In this document: piece after piece, positions 1-8,200 of the stretch
Layout: each line of letters starts with the position of its first letter
Position numbering within the stretch: position 1 is the first letter of the stretch
Assembly (NCBI RefSeq): GCF_000244975.1
Contig: NZ_CM001440.1
Coordinates: 2,650,325 to 2,714,324, forward strand
Origin: Saccharomonospora cyanea NA-134
GTDB taxonomy: Bacteria > Actinomycetota > Actinomycetes > Mycobacteriales > Pseudonocardiaceae
Length of the DNA stretch: 64,000 nt
Direction: 5' to 3'
Position numbers and translations under genes: made by a program
The notes under the pieces: generated by a model
The model's input: only the letters and a program-made list of their open reading frames with translations
Told to the model about the DNA's origin: nothing
The model's database searches: none

Positions 1-322
1 CGGACAGCAGCGCCAGGACCACCTTGGTGTACAGCGTGTTCTGCAGGTACGGCTGCGGGTCCTCCGGCGTGGCAAGCCAGCTGTCCACGTCCGTGACGCC
101 CGCGTCGGTGATGGTGTAGCGCTTGCGGTCCGGTCCCGCGCCCTGCTCGACTCCGGCTTCTTCCACGAGGCCGTTGCGCAGCAGCCGGGACAACGTCGAG
201 TACACCTGGCCGTAGGCGAGCGGCTTGCCCTGGGCGAAACGCTCGTCGTAGGCCCGTTTGAGGTCGTAGCCGTGTCGTGGCCCCGGTTCGAGCAACGCCA
301 GAAGCGTTCGTGACACCGACAT
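1..322 (-). CDS. PadR-family transcriptional regulator (partial, C-terminus off the left edge)
   Basis: Winged-helix repressor of the PadR family; only the first 107 codons are in the window. The start (ATG at 320-322, with GGAGG-type ribosome site just upstream) gives MSVSRTLLALLEPGPRHGYD, the usual PadR opening. It is followed by the recognition segment YGQVYSTLSRLLRNGLVE and the beta-wing region GPDRKRYTITDAG. PadR proteins respond to small ligands and usually repress a neighbouring transporter or detoxification gene. It is transcribed away from the ArsR-SRPBCC gene at 530, and ATACAC/GTGTAT repeats (362-394) lie in the gap between them, so autoregulation is likely. Bases 114-312 recur almost perfectly at 4198-4396. 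Family call is firm; ligand unknown. Confidence 0.87.
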   Translation of the reverse strand, partial: MSVSRTLLALLEPGPRHGYDLKRAYDERFAQGKPLAYGQVYSTLSRLLRNGLVEEAGVEQGAGPDRKRYTITDAGVTDVDSWLATPEDPQPYLQNTLYTKVVLALLS

Positions 323-361
323 GGACCCTCCTTTCCTGGATCAGCACCTGTGCCCCGAACT

Positions 362-394
362 ATACACTCGGTGTATTCACCAGGCGTATACACC
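362..394. promoter_or_regulatory. Probable PadR operator (ATACAC repeats)
   Basis: Seen directly: the palindrome ATACAC-TCG-GTGTAT (362-376) followed by another ATACACC half-site (388-394), which also pairs with GGTGTAT at 370-376. It lies about 40 bp upstream of the padR start. PadR regulators typically bind short inverted repeats of this kind (ATAC/GTAT or ATGT/ACAT arms), so self-repression is the natural reading. Binding itself is inferred. Confidence 0.5.
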
Positions 395-529
395 ACGTGA
401 GCAGGTCGGACACGGGAATCGGCGCCCGGCAGTCGACCTTTACTTCGATGTGTCGCCCGGGAGGGTCCGCTCCGATGAGAAGCTTTTATTCCTTGACGGG
501 AATATTCTTCCTCAAGAAGACTTCCGTCC

Positions 530-1426
530 ATGGACACTCCGCTCCTCGCCGCGTTGGCCGATCCGGCCCGCTGGCGACTCGTGAGGCTGCTGGCCGAACG
601 GCCGCGCCCGGTCGGTGTGCTGGCCCAGCTCGCCGAGGCCCGCCAGCCACAGACGACCAAACACCTACAGACCCTCGAACGCGCCGGTGTCGTCACCTCC
701 CAGCGCAGCGGCCAGCGCCGCATCTACGCCCTCCGGCCCGGCCCGTTGCGGGAGCTGGCGGCAACCCTGAACCGGCTCGCCGACACCGCCGACCAGATCG
801 GTGGTCCGCGCGAGACCTACGACCGCTACGAGGCAAGCCTCGATGTGGAACGGCGCGCCGCCGGGGAACCGGGGTGGGCCGACGGCCGCTCGTTCCGGTT
901 CGGCCGGTCGCTGGCGGGCAGCCCCGAGACGGTCTGGCGCCACCTGACCGATCCCGCACTGCTCACCCGCTGGTGGACACCCGACGACCTGCGGGTCTCC
1001 GAACTCGTCTTCGAGGCACGACCGGGCGGGCGCATCGTCCAGGAGTACCGCGACGCCGAGGACACCGGCGGCTCCGACCCGGTCGCCGGACGCGCGGAGG
1101 GAGTCGTCGAAGACCTGCGCCCCGGTGAGCGCATCGCCTACCGGCTCTCCCCGCTGCTTCCCGACGGCAGCACCGCCTTCACCGCGCACGTCACCCTCGA
1201 CCTCCGAGCCACCGGCACCGGCACCGGCACCGGCACCGGCACCGAACTCGACGCCCACTGGCGGATCACCGGCAGCACCGTCGACTCCGCCGACTTCATC
1301 GCGGGCATCGAGATCGGCTTCGGCCAGAGCCTGGACAAGCTCGCGGCGACCCTCACCGCGGACCCACACGGCACCGACACCACCGAGCACACCACCGACG
1401 CGAGGAGCTTCTCGTGGGACGACTGA
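530..1426 (+). CDS. ArsR-type HTH fused to SRPBCC (AHSA1-like) domain protein
   Basis: 298-residue two-domain protein. Residues 1-85 form an ArsR-like winged helix (recognition helix around QPQTTKHLQTLERAGVV); residues about 115-285 are an SRPBCC/AHSA1 START-like ligand pocket with the typical VWRHLTDPALLTRWWTP opening. Such fusions are probably one-component sensors that bind a hydrophobic ligand and control a neighbouring gene. The ATG at 530 is preceded by a small inverted repeat TCTTC-CTCAA-GAAGA (506-520) that could be an operator. The stop overlaps the GTG of the next gene, so the two are translationally coupled. A Gly-Thr hexanucleotide repeat interrupts the SRPBCC domain. Ligand unknown. 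Confidence 0.85.
   Translation: MDTPLLAALADPARWRLVRLLAERPRPVGVLAQLAEARQPQTTKHLQTLERAGVVTSQRSGQRRIYALRPGPLRELAATLNRLADTADQIGGPRETYDRYEASLDVERRAAGEPGWADGRSFRFGRSLAGSPETVWRHLTDPALLTRWWTPDDLRVSELVFEARPGGRIVQEYRDAEDTGGSDPVAGRAEGVVEDLRPGERIAYRLSPLLPDGSTAFTAHVTLDLRATGTGTGTGTGTELDAHWRITGSTVDSADFIAGIEIGFGQSLDKLAATLTADPHGTDTTEHTTDARSFSWDD
1211..1244 (+). repeat. In-frame hexanucleotide microsatellite (ACCGGC)5
   Basis: Five perfect copies of ACCGGC plus a partial sixth inside the ArsR-SRPBCC gene, coding for a Thr-Gly run. Being a multiple of three, unit gain or loss changes loop length without a frameshift. Confidence 0.9.
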
Positions 1427-1992
1427 TCGTCAACATCGCCGTGACCGCCAACGGCGCCTTCCAGGCACCGGCACCCGAACCGCAGGGATGGCTGGTCACC
1501 GACCCCGGCAGCATGCAGGCCGGACTGGAGATGTGGCAGGCGGCCGACGCCATGGTGCTCGGGCGCAAGACCTACGAGGGACTGTCCGCCGCCTGGCCCC
1601 AACTCGCCGACGTCCCCGGCTTCGAGGCGTACGCGGCCCGGATGAACGGCATGCCCAAGTACGTCGCGTCCCGGTCGCTGACCGGTCCACTGGAATGGAA
1701 CGCCACCCTGCTCGACGGCGACCTCGTCAAGAGCGTGAGCCGACTCAAGGACGAACACGACGGCAACCTGATCGTTCCCTGCGCGGGCGAACTGACCCGG
1801 GACCTCATCGCACACGACCTCGTCGACGAGTTCCGCTTCAACGTCAGCCCCTACCTGTGGGCGGCCGGGCCACGGGTCTTCGACGGCCTCGGGCCCGTCC
1901 GGCTGGAACTCCTCAACACGACGACCTTCCCCTCCGGTGTGGTCTGCCTGTGCTACCGGCCCGCCCCGGCAGCCACCCCCTCCGCCGGGTAA
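1414..1992 (+). CDS. RibD C-terminal-domain / dihydrofolate-reductase-like protein
   Basis: 192-residue member of the RibD-C/DHFR superfamily: it starts MGRLIVNIAVTANGAFQAP and carries the family segment AMVLGRKTYEGL. These stand-alone proteins are annotated as NADPH-dependent reductases, but the substrates of most are unknown. The GTG at 1414 follows a GAGGAG site at 1402-1407 and overlaps the stop of the preceding ArsR-SRPBCC gene by 13 bases, so the pair is one coupled operon. SRPBCC/ArsR plus RibD-C pairs are common in actinomycetes, which suggests the upstream regulator controls its own operon. Folate metabolism is not implied. Confidence 0.82.
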   Translation: MGRLIVNIAVTANGAFQAPAPEPQGWLVTDPGSMQAGLEMWQAADAMVLGRKTYEGLSAAWPQLADVPGFEAYAARMNGMPKYVASRSLTGPLEWNATLLDGDLVKSVSRLKDEHDGNLIVPCAGELTRDLIAHDLVDEFRFNVSPYLWAAGPRVFDGLGPVRLELLNTTTFPSGVVCLCYRPAPAATPSAG

Positions 1993-2066
1993 CTCCCGTG
2001 GCAGCCGGGTCCCGACCTCAGAACCGGGCCCGGCACCTCGGAAGGACACGCGGTGACCAGAAGCAC

Positions 2067-2086
2067 AATTGCATAATTCTGCAATT
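2067..2086. promoter_or_regulatory. Probable ArsR operator (7-bp inverted repeat)
   Basis: Perfect arms AATTGCA and TGCAATT around a TAATTC centre, an A+T-rich island in G+C-rich DNA 47 bp upstream of the ArsR start. Position and symmetry fit an autoregulatory ArsR site covering the promoter of the ArsR-SulP operon. Confidence 0.6.
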
Positions 2087-2132
2087 TCTCACATGATGGA
2101 GCGGCCACTGTTCCCGAGGCGTGGGGAGTGCC

Positions 2133-2468
2133 GTGCCCGTACCGCTCTATCAGGCGAAGGCCGAGTTCTTCCGCATGCTCGGCCACCCGGTGCGAATCCG
2201 GGTCCTCGAACTACTCCAGGACGGGCCCAAGCCGGTCCACGAACTCCGGGCTGCCATGGAGATCGAGGCCCCCAGCCTCTCGCAACAGCTGGCCGTGCTG
2301 CGGCGTTCGGGCATCGTCACAGCCACGCGCGACGGCACGACCGTCGTCTACGCGCTCGCCGGTGGTGACGTCGCCGACCTGATGCGGGCGGCCCGGCGAA
2401 TCCTCACCGAGATGCTCGCCGGGCAGAACGAACTGCTCGACGAGTTGCGCGCGGAAGACACCCGATGA
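2133..2468 (+). CDS. ArsR-family transcriptional regulator
   Basis: 111-residue single-domain winged-helix repressor. I prefer the GTG at 2133, which gives the family's usual opening MPVPLYQAKAEFFRMLGHPV and has GGGGAG four bases upstream; a GTG at 2121 would add four residues. The recognition helix is in APSLSQQLAVLRRSGIV. No CxC or other cysteine metal-binding motif is visible, so this is probably not a classic arsenite/zinc sensor. Its stop overlaps the SulP start (ATGA at 2465-2468), and a palindrome lies upstream. The obvious role is controlling the SulP transporter in response to an anion-related or redox cue, which the sequence does not identify. Confidence 0.88.
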   Translation: MPVPLYQAKAEFFRMLGHPVRIRVLELLQDGPKPVHELRAAMEIEAPSLSQQLAVLRRSGIVTATRDGTTVVYALAGGDVADLMRAARRILTEMLAGQNELLDELRAEDTR

Positions 2469-4171
2469 CCCGAACGTCGCCCGCCGCGTGGCAGCGGCTG
2501 TGGTCCATGCTGCCCGGCCGCGCCGACATCCAGGCGATCCGGCGCAATCCCCGCCGCGATCTGCTTGCCGGGTTGACCGTGGCGATCGTCGCGCTGCCGC
2601 TGGCGCTCGGGTTCGGAGTGTCCTCGGGACTCGGCGCGGAGGCCGGGCTGGCGACCGCCGTGGTCGCCGGTGCTCTCGCCGCGGTGTTCGGCGGGTCGAA
2701 CGTGCAGGTCTCCGGACCCACCGGTGCGATGACCGTCGTCCTCGTTCCGATCGCCGCAGCACACGGTGCCGGGGGTGTGCTCACGGTCGGGTTGATCGCA
2801 GGCGTCATCCTGGTCGTGCTCGCGTTCGCCCGCGCGGGGCGGTTCATGAGCTACATCCCCGCCTCGGTGGTGGAAGGCTTCACCCTCGGTATCGCCTGTG
2901 TCATCGGCCTGCAGCAGATCCCGAACGCGCTCGGTGTGGGGGAGGTCGGCGGCGAGCACGTCCTCACGTCGACCTGGCAGGCCGTCCAGGCGTTCGCCCG
3001 GCACCCGGACTGGACGTCGGTGGTCGTGGCGGTGGCGGTGGCGGTCGTGATGCTCGCCGGTGCCCGCTGGCGTCCGGGTGTACCGTTCTCCATTCTCGCG
3101 ATCACCGCGGCGACCGTCGTGGTCGAACTCGTCGGATGGAACGTGACACCGATCGGTGAGCTACCCGCCGGGCTGCCCGCACCGTCGCTCGGCTTCGTCG
3201 ACCTCGGAACCGTTTCCGCGCTGCTGCCCTCCGCGCTCGCCGTGGCGGCACTGGCCGCTCTCGAATCGCTGCTGTCGGCCTCCGTCGCGGACGGCATGAC
3301 GGTGGGGCAGAAACACGATCCCGACCGTGAGCTGTTCGGGCAGGGTCTGGCCAACCTCGCGGCCCCGCTGTTCGGCGGTGTGCCCGCCACGGGCGCGATC
3401 GCGCGCACCGCCGTGAACGTGCGAGCCGGAGCCGGCTCGCGGCTCGCGTCGCTGGCCCACGCCGCCGTCCTCGCCGTCATCGTCTATGCCGCCGCGCCCC
3501 TGGTGTCGGCGATTCCGCTGGCCGCGCTCGCGGGCGTGCTGCTGGCCACGGCGGTCAGGATGGTCGAGGTCGGCAGCGTCAAGGCGATGGCGAGGGCGAC
3601 CCGGCCCGACGCGGTCGTACTCGTCTCGACGGCCGTGGCCACCGTGGTACTGGACCTCGTCTACGCGGTGCTGCTCGGCATGCTCATGGCGGGCACGCTC
3701 GCGCTGCGGTCCATCGCGCGGCAGGCACGGCTCGACCAGGTCGACCTCATCGGCGACCTCCCCGGCGCCACGACCGACGAGGAGCACGCCCTCCTGACCG
3801 AGCACATCGTCGCCTACCGCATCGACGGGCCGCTGTTCTTCGCGGCCGCGCACCGGTTCCTGCTGGAGCTGCCCGACGTCACGGACATGTCGGCGCTGAT
3901 CCTGCGGATGTCCCGCGTCACCACCATCGACGCCAGCGGCGCGCTTGTGCTCAAGGACGCCATCGAGAAGCTCGAGCACCGGGGCATCGTCGTCTACGTC
4001 TCCGGGATCCGGGACGGCCACCACAAGCCGTTGGAGGCCCTGGGCGTGATCACCCGGCTCGCTGAGGAAGGACGGGTTTTCGCGACCACCCCCGAGGCCA
4101 TCGCCGCGGCGCGCACGCACCTCCACGACAACGGAACCCTCCCGGTCCCGCCGCGCACCGAACCGGCCTGA
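2465..4171 (+). CDS. SulP-family inorganic anion transporter with C-terminal STAS domain
   Basis: 568 residues. After a short cytoplasmic start, about 10-14 hydrophobic segments (residues 28-430) form the SulP membrane domain (ALPLALGFGVSSGLG at the first helices). Residues about 440-550 are a STAS domain with the conserved TTIDASGALVL. SulP carriers move sulfate, bicarbonate or dicarboxylates across the cytoplasmic membrane; the substrate cannot be read from the sequence. The gene is translationally coupled to the ArsR regulator by an ATGA overlap. It ends only 26 bp before the duplicated padR fragment, so the duplication boundary sits directly behind it. Length and domain order are normal for the family. 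Confidence 0.94.
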   Translation: MTRTSPAAWQRLWSMLPGRADIQAIRRNPRRDLLAGLTVAIVALPLALGFGVSSGLGAEAGLATAVVAGALAAVFGGSNVQVSGPTGAMTVVLVPIAAAHGAGGVLTVGLIAGVILVVLAFARAGRFMSYIPASVVEGFTLGIACVIGLQQIPNALGVGEVGGEHVLTSTWQAVQAFARHPDWTSVVVAVAVAVVMLAGARWRPGVPFSILAITAATVVVELVGWNVTPIGELPAGLPAPSLGFVDLGTVSALLPSALAVAALAALESLLSASVADGMTVGQKHDPDRELFGQGLANLAAPLFGGVPATGAIARTAVNVRAGAGSRLASLAHAAVLAVIVYAAAPLVSAIPLAALAGVLLATAVRMVEVGSVKAMARATRPDAVVLVSTAVATVVLDLVYAVLLGMLMAGTLALRSIARQARLDQVDLIGDLPGATTDEEHALLTEHIVAYRIDGPLFFAAAHRFLLELPDVTDMSALILRMSRVTTIDASGALVLKDAIEKLEHRGIVVYVSGIRDGHHKPLEALGVITRLAEEGRVFATTPEAIAAARTHLHDNGTLPVPPRTEPA

Positions 4172-4197
4172 CCGTCGATGGAGCAGACCTGGAAGCT

Positions 4198-4396
4198 GTG
4201 TAGCGCTTGCGGTCCGGTCCCGCGCCCTGCTCGACTCCGGCTTCTTCCACGAGGCCGTTGCGCAGCAGCCGGGACAACGTCGAATACACCTGGCCGTAGG
4301 CGAGCGGCTTGCCCTGGGCGAAACGCTCGTCGTAGGCCCGTTCGAGGTCGTAGCCGTGTCGTGGCCCTGGTTCGAGCAACGCCAGAAGCGTTCGTG
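4198..4396 (-). pseudogene. Duplicated 5' fragment of the padR gene
   Basis: Aligns with 114-312 at a constant offset of 4084 bp over 199 bp with three mismatches. It encodes about 66 residues of the PadR winged helix but lacks the start codon, the first few residues and everything after the RKRYT segment, where the frame runs into unrelated sequence. It cannot make a working PadR. Both copies have the same orientation, so they are direct repeats bracketing the ArsR-SRPBCC to SulP block. The near identity means the duplication is recent. Confidence 0.88.
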
Positions 4397-4683
4397 CCTT
4401 CCTTCGAACGTCGTTCGTGACAGCGAACTGTTAACAATGCGTATAACCCACATGGGGCGGGTGTTTCGGCAGCTCATGCGCCACGCGTCACATCCCGTGG
4501 GCACACCCACTCGATCCGCTTCGGACGGCGCCCCACCTTGACGCTGCCCCACCACAGGACGAGCATCCGAACGGTCGGGTACTCGCCGTGCTCGTCGTCG
4601 CGGTGTTCGCACCGTGCTTACCGAGGTGCAGAGACGGCGGAGGCGACATCGACGCCCGCAGACCGCTCCCGACGGAGAACCTC
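4397..4683. other. Intergenic stretch without a recognisable gene
   Basis: About 290 bp between the padR fragment and the MBL-fold gene. The only structure I see is a short palindrome CGAACG-T-CGTTCG (4405-4417) and a slightly A+T-rich patch around 4428-4450. No convincing coding frame. Confidence 0.5.
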
Positions 4684-5490
4684 ATGCGAATCCATCACAT
4701 CGCACCTGACATCAGCATGCTCAGCGATCCACTCGCCGTGCCCGGACTCGGTTTCCTGCCAGTCAACGCGTTCGTACTGAGAGCGGCCGAACCCGTCGTG
4801 GTCGACACCGGACTCAGCCTGCCCGGGCGCGGGTTCATGGAAGCACTCGGCTCGGTCATCCACCCGAGCGACGTGCGGTGGATCTGGTTGACGCATCCGG
4901 ATCGCGACCACACCGGCGCGTTGTTCGACCTTCTCGACGCCGCCCCGCCCGCGAAGGTGGTCACGACGTTCCTCGGTATGGGGATCATGTCCACCGAACG
5001 GCCGCTGCCTCTCGACCGGGTGTTCCTGGTCAACCCGGGCCAGACACTCGACGTGGGCGACCGCACGCTGTTCGCGTTTCGTCCGCCGCTGTTCGACAAC
5101 CCGGCGACAGTGGGCTTCTACGACCCGCGCTCCCGCGCCTGCTTCAGCTCGGACTGCTTCGGAGCACCGATGGCCAGCGCCGACATAGCCGGCGGCAACG
5201 ACGCCTTCGACGTGCCGCCGGACGAGCTACGGGCGGCGCAACTGTTGTGGGCGACGGTGGACAGCCCGTGGATCGAGAACGTGGACCGCGCGGCATACCT
5301 CGCCACGATCCGACCGCTGGAGGTCACGGAACCGGAACTCGTCCTCAGCACCCACCTGCCGCCTGCGATCGGTCGCACCGACACGATGCTCGACATGCTG
5401 GCCGCGGCTCCCGGCTCGCGCGCGTTCGTGGGCCCTGACCAGCAGGCGCTGGAGGAGCTGCTCGCGGGTTTCGAACGCACGCCCGGCTGA
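4684..5490 (+). CDS. Metallo-beta-lactamase-fold protein (flavodiiron/ODP-like)
   Basis: 268 residues from the ATG at 4684, which has GGAGAA a few bases upstream. The fold is shown by the metal motif HPDRDH (residues 71-76), a later FSSDCFG aspartate and a C-terminal STHLPP histidine. The second motif position is Asp instead of His, resembling the H-x-E/D-x-D pattern of flavodiiron/oxygen-binding-diiron MBL proteins more than hydrolytic HxHxDH enzymes. There is no flavodoxin domain and no signal peptide. Family members range from nitric oxide/oxygen reductase modules to sensors, so the biochemical role is open. It stands alone, about 100 bp before a hydrolase on the same strand. Confidence 0.8.
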   Translation: MRIHHIAPDISMLSDPLAVPGLGFLPVNAFVLRAAEPVVVDTGLSLPGRGFMEALGSVIHPSDVRWIWLTHPDRDHTGALFDLLDAAPPAKVVTTFLGMGIMSTERPLPLDRVFLVNPGQTLDVGDRTLFAFRPPLFDNPATVGFYDPRSRACFSSDCFGAPMASADIAGGNDAFDVPPDELRAAQLLWATVDSPWIENVDRAAYLATIRPLEVTEPELVLSTHLPPAIGRTDTMLDMLAAAPGSRAFVGPDQQALEELLAGFERTPG

Positions 5491-5593
5491 TGCCCGGCGG
5501 GGCCCGATGGGCGGAGGCACCCCGGGTCTATTCCCGGCGCCGCTATGCGGCTCCGTCGTCACTCATCCACGAAACCCACCCCGGGGAGGTTCC

Positions 5594-6406
5594 ATGACGG
5601 GCGAAATGATCGATGCGGACGGCACCCGTATCTGGGTCGAACGGCGGGGTGAGGGCCCCGACGTGCTCCTCGTCGCCGGGCTCGGCGACCCCGCCGAAGC
5701 GTGGCGGGCACAGTTGGACGGACTGTCCGACTACTACCGGGTCACCGCCTTCGACAACCGCGGTGCGGGCCGCACGCCCCTACCCGACGAGCCGTTGACC
5801 GTCGCGATGATGGCCGACGACGCCGCGGCGGTGCTGAGAGCACTCGACGTGCGCGCGGCCCATGTCGCGGGGTTCTCCGGTGGCAGCCTCATCGCCCAGG
5901 AGCTGACGCTGCGGCACCCCGAGCTCGTGCGCAGTCTCGTGCTGATGAGCACGTTCTCCCGCCCCGATCCCTACTTCCGCCGTATGACGGGATTCTGGCA
6001 CTGGATGGTGGACCGGGCACCGGACGAACGGGCCATGCTGGAAGCGTTCTACCTGTGGATCTACACCCGGCGGGCCCACGCCGACGGCACGGTCGACCGG
6101 CTGATAGACGAGGCGCTGGCCTTCCCGCATCCCCAGTCCGCGGAGGCGTTCCAGAGCCAGCTCGCGCCGTTCGCCACCCACGAGACCCTCGACCGGCTGC
6201 CCGGCATCACCGCGCCCACGCTCGTGCTGGCCGGTGAGCTCGACCTCGCCACGCCGCCCCACCTCGGCAGGCAGGTCGCCGAAGCCATCCCGGGCGCGGT
6301 CTTCGAGGTACTGCCGGGCGAGGCGCACCAGCCGTTCCAGGAAGTGCCGGACCTCTTCAACGCCCGGGTCGACCGGTTCTGGCGGGAGATCGACGGACGC
6401 GGCTGA
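5594..6406 (+). CDS. Alpha/beta hydrolase
   Basis: 270-residue cytoplasmic alpha/beta hydrolase with the full triad: nucleophile elbow GFSGGS, acid in LAGELD and histidine in GEAHQPF. The ATG at 5594 follows GGGGAGG (5583-5589) and opens with MTGEMIDADGTRIWVERRG, the usual first strand. Spacing of elbow and lid is that of esterase/haloalkane-dehalogenase-like hydrolases. Substrate unknown. The gene ends just before a broken VOC-family gene on the same strand, with which it may once have formed an operon. Confidence 0.88.
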   Translation: MTGEMIDADGTRIWVERRGEGPDVLLVAGLGDPAEAWRAQLDGLSDYYRVTAFDNRGAGRTPLPDEPLTVAMMADDAAAVLRALDVRAAHVAGFSGGSLIAQELTLRHPELVRSLVLMSTFSRPDPYFRRMTGFWHWMVDRAPDERAMLEAFYLWIYTRRAHADGTVDRLIDEALAFPHPQSAEAFQSQLAPFATHETLDRLPGITAPTLVLAGELDLATPPHLGRQVAEAIPGAVFEVLPGEAHQPFQEVPDLFNARVDRFWREIDGRG

Positions 6407-6412
6407 GTCACC

Positions 6413-6561
6413 AGCAGGCAGGAAGTCGACGAGCTGGCGGACAAGGCGATCGAGGCCGGAGCTCGGTCACTGGGCGAGGCGGACGACGAGGGCTTCAAGT
6501 ACATGACGGCCACCAGTGGTCGTTCATCTACATGGATCCCTCCGCCGTGCCGCGGACGTGA
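6413..6561 (+). pseudogene. Remnant of a VOC/glyoxalase-family gene (C-terminal end, frameshifted)
   Basis: From 6413 the frame reads SRQEVDELADKAIEAGARS and on to GFKYM (6491-6505). At 6505 the match continues in another frame as DGHQWSFIYMDPSAV, ending in TGA at 6559-6561. Together these are the typical last strands of a VOC (glyoxalase/bleomycin-resistance-like) protein, but the piece usually found between YM and DGHQW is missing and the N-terminal two thirds are absent. It lies between the hydrolase stop and the GntP stop, which it abuts directly. It cannot encode a folded enzyme. Confidence 0.75.
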
Positions 6562-7914
6562 TCAGAACACCAGCGCCATGAGCTGGATCGGCACCATGGC
6601 GATCACCGACGCACACGACACCGTGAACGTCACCGACTTCAGCGCGCCCCGGGTCGTCTGCGGCAGCAGGGTCTGCAACAGCCAGAACGTGTTGCTGGTG
6701 GCGTGGATGACGAACAGCGAGCCCGCTCCGGCGGCCAGCGCCACGAAGACCGGGTCGATGCCCAGCAGCGGCATCACCGGCCCGAGCACACCCGCCGCGG
6801 TGATCGAGGCCAGCACCACCGAGCCGATCGCGATGTGCAGCACGGCCGCCACCAGCCACACCAGCAGCAGCGGTAGCACCGTGCTGGTGGAGAAGTAGCC
6901 CTTGAGCAGCTCGCCGAGACCGATGTCCTTGACGGTCTGCGCGAGCGACCCGCCCACGCCGGTCAGGATCAGGATCTGCCCGCTCTCGTGGAAACCGCGG
7001 CGGAACGCTGCCGCCGAACGCTCGGCGGGCAGGGTCCGGCGGGCGACCACGAGCGCCCCGACGAGGCCGATGAGCAGCGCCACCACGGGGTTGCCGAGCA
7101 GGTCGACCACCGGGGACGTGAAGCCCACCATCTCGGCGATGGCACCGAAGGCGATGAGCAGCAGTGCCAGCAGCAGCGGGGCCAGTGACAGGCGCAGCGG
7201 CGGGAGCCCACGCCCGTCCTCGCCACCCTCCGGGACGGGCTGCTCCACGTCCTCGGCGACCGGCAGCTCCTCGGTCTCGTCCAGTTCGGGCTTCCACAGG
7301 CCGCGCTTGGCGAGCGCGGTGAACAGCGCCAGCGTCGTCACGATGGTGAACACGGCCGTGACCACGCCGAAGACGAACATCGTGCCGAACGACAGGTTCA
7401 TCACCCCGGCCAGCGCGACCGCCCCCACGCCGGGCAGTACGAACACCAGGCCGACCTCGATGCCGAGCGCCATGGCCGCGCACATCCGGGCCGCACCGTA
7501 GGGGCCGATCTGGCGGGACAGGCGGCTCGCCAGCGGAGCCGTGATCACCAGCAGGACGTCGGCGAAGATCGATTGCAGGACCGTGCCGATGGTGCTTCCG
7601 AACGTGTAGGGCAACGCGCGTGGGCCGAAGGTCCGGACCAGCAGCGCCACGAGCTTCTCGATGGCCCCGAGCGCGGTCATCAGTGAGCCGAGCAGCACGC
7701 CGAAGGCGATGAGGAGTCCGACCTCCGCCATCAGGTCACCGAAGCCGGTGGTGATCGACGTGATGGTCTTCTCGGGGCCGAGCCCGGAGACCAGCCCCAG
7801 ATACAGCGCGCCGATGACGAGGGCGATGGCCGGGCTGACCTTCGCCTTGAGGATGAGCACGACCACACCGACGATGGTGATCGCGGTGTTGGCGAAGACA
7901 ACGATGTCTGACAT
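6562..7914 (-). CDS. GntP-family (gluconate/organic acid:H+ symporter-like) permease
   Basis: 450-residue integral membrane protein with about 12 hydrophobic segments and a charged cytoplasmic loop near residues 215-240 (rich in Glu/Pro). The opening MSDIVVFANTAITIVGVVVL and the HATSNTFWLLQ segment near the C-terminus fit the GntP/ion-transporter superfamily, whose members import gluconate, D-glycerate or other hydroxy acids. It is divergent from the CoA-transferase/lyase/IclR operon, sharing a 286-bp control region. That suggests it imports the acid those enzymes activate and cleave, more likely a hydroxy-dicarboxylic or hydroxy-methyl acid than gluconate. The ATG start is at 7912-7914; an upstream in-frame extension lacks any family similarity. 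Confidence 0.87.
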   Translation of the reverse strand: MSDIVVFANTAITIVGVVVLILKAKVSPAIALVIGALYLGLVSGLGPEKTITSITTGFGDLMAEVGLLIAFGVLLGSLMTALGAIEKLVALLVRTFGPRALPYTFGSTIGTVLQSIFADVLLVITAPLASRLSRQIGPYGAARMCAAMALGIEVGLVFVLPGVGAVALAGVMNLSFGTMFVFGVVTAVFTIVTTLALFTALAKRGLWKPELDETEELPVAEDVEQPVPEGGEDGRGLPPLRLSLAPLLLALLLIAFGAIAEMVGFTSPVVDLLGNPVVALLIGLVGALVVARRTLPAERSAAAFRRGFHESGQILILTGVGGSLAQTVKDIGLGELLKGYFSTSTVLPLLLVWLVAAVLHIAIGSVVLASITAAGVLGPVMPLLGIDPVFVALAAGAGSLFVIHATSNTFWLLQTLLPQTTRGALKSVTFTVSCASVIAMVPIQLMALVF

Positions 7915-8064
7915 ACGGGTCCGCTTCCGTCGGGTCGGCTCCACACCGACTCCTGTTGTGCATCGCGCGCGTCGACTGTGGACGCCGCGAGTGGATCGGT
8001 GCACTCGCGCGGCGACGAAGACGGACGGGCGCAGTCTAGCCCTCGTTCCGCCGAGATCAAGGCC

Positions 8065-8094
8065 TTGTTTTGTCCGCGAGCCCGGGACTATGTT
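8065..8094 (+). promoter_or_regulatory. Candidate promoter of the CoA-transferase operon
   Basis: TTGTTT (8065-8070), an 18-bp spacer and TATGTT (8089-8094), about 105 bp upstream of the CoA-transferase start, in the A+T-richest part of the divergent region. The inverted repeats at 8101-8139 start where transcription would begin. Confidence 0.4.
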
Positions 8095-8100
8095 GGCCCC

Positions 8101-8139
8101 TTGCCAGATAGAGCAAGACGTTTGCCGAATACTGGCAAA
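8101..8139. promoter_or_regulatory. Probable IclR operator (nested inverted repeats)
   Basis: TTTGCC-GAATACT-GGCAAA (8121-8139) is a perfect 6-bp inverted repeat, and TTGCCAG (8101-8107) also pairs with CTGGCAA (8132-8138). The site lies immediately after the candidate promoter, between gntP and the operon that ends with an IclR gene. That fits repression lifted by the pathway substrate. Confidence 0.5.
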
Positions 8140-8200
8140 GCGACGCGGGGACTGGCGAAGACGGACATCGCACGGACCTGCGAGAGCTGGAGACGAGCTG

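Noticed and set aside
1211-1244. The ACCGGC repeat as a possible CRISPR or regulatory array
   Set aside because: Perfectly in frame within the SRPBCC domain, no spacers and no flanking structure; a coding microsatellite.
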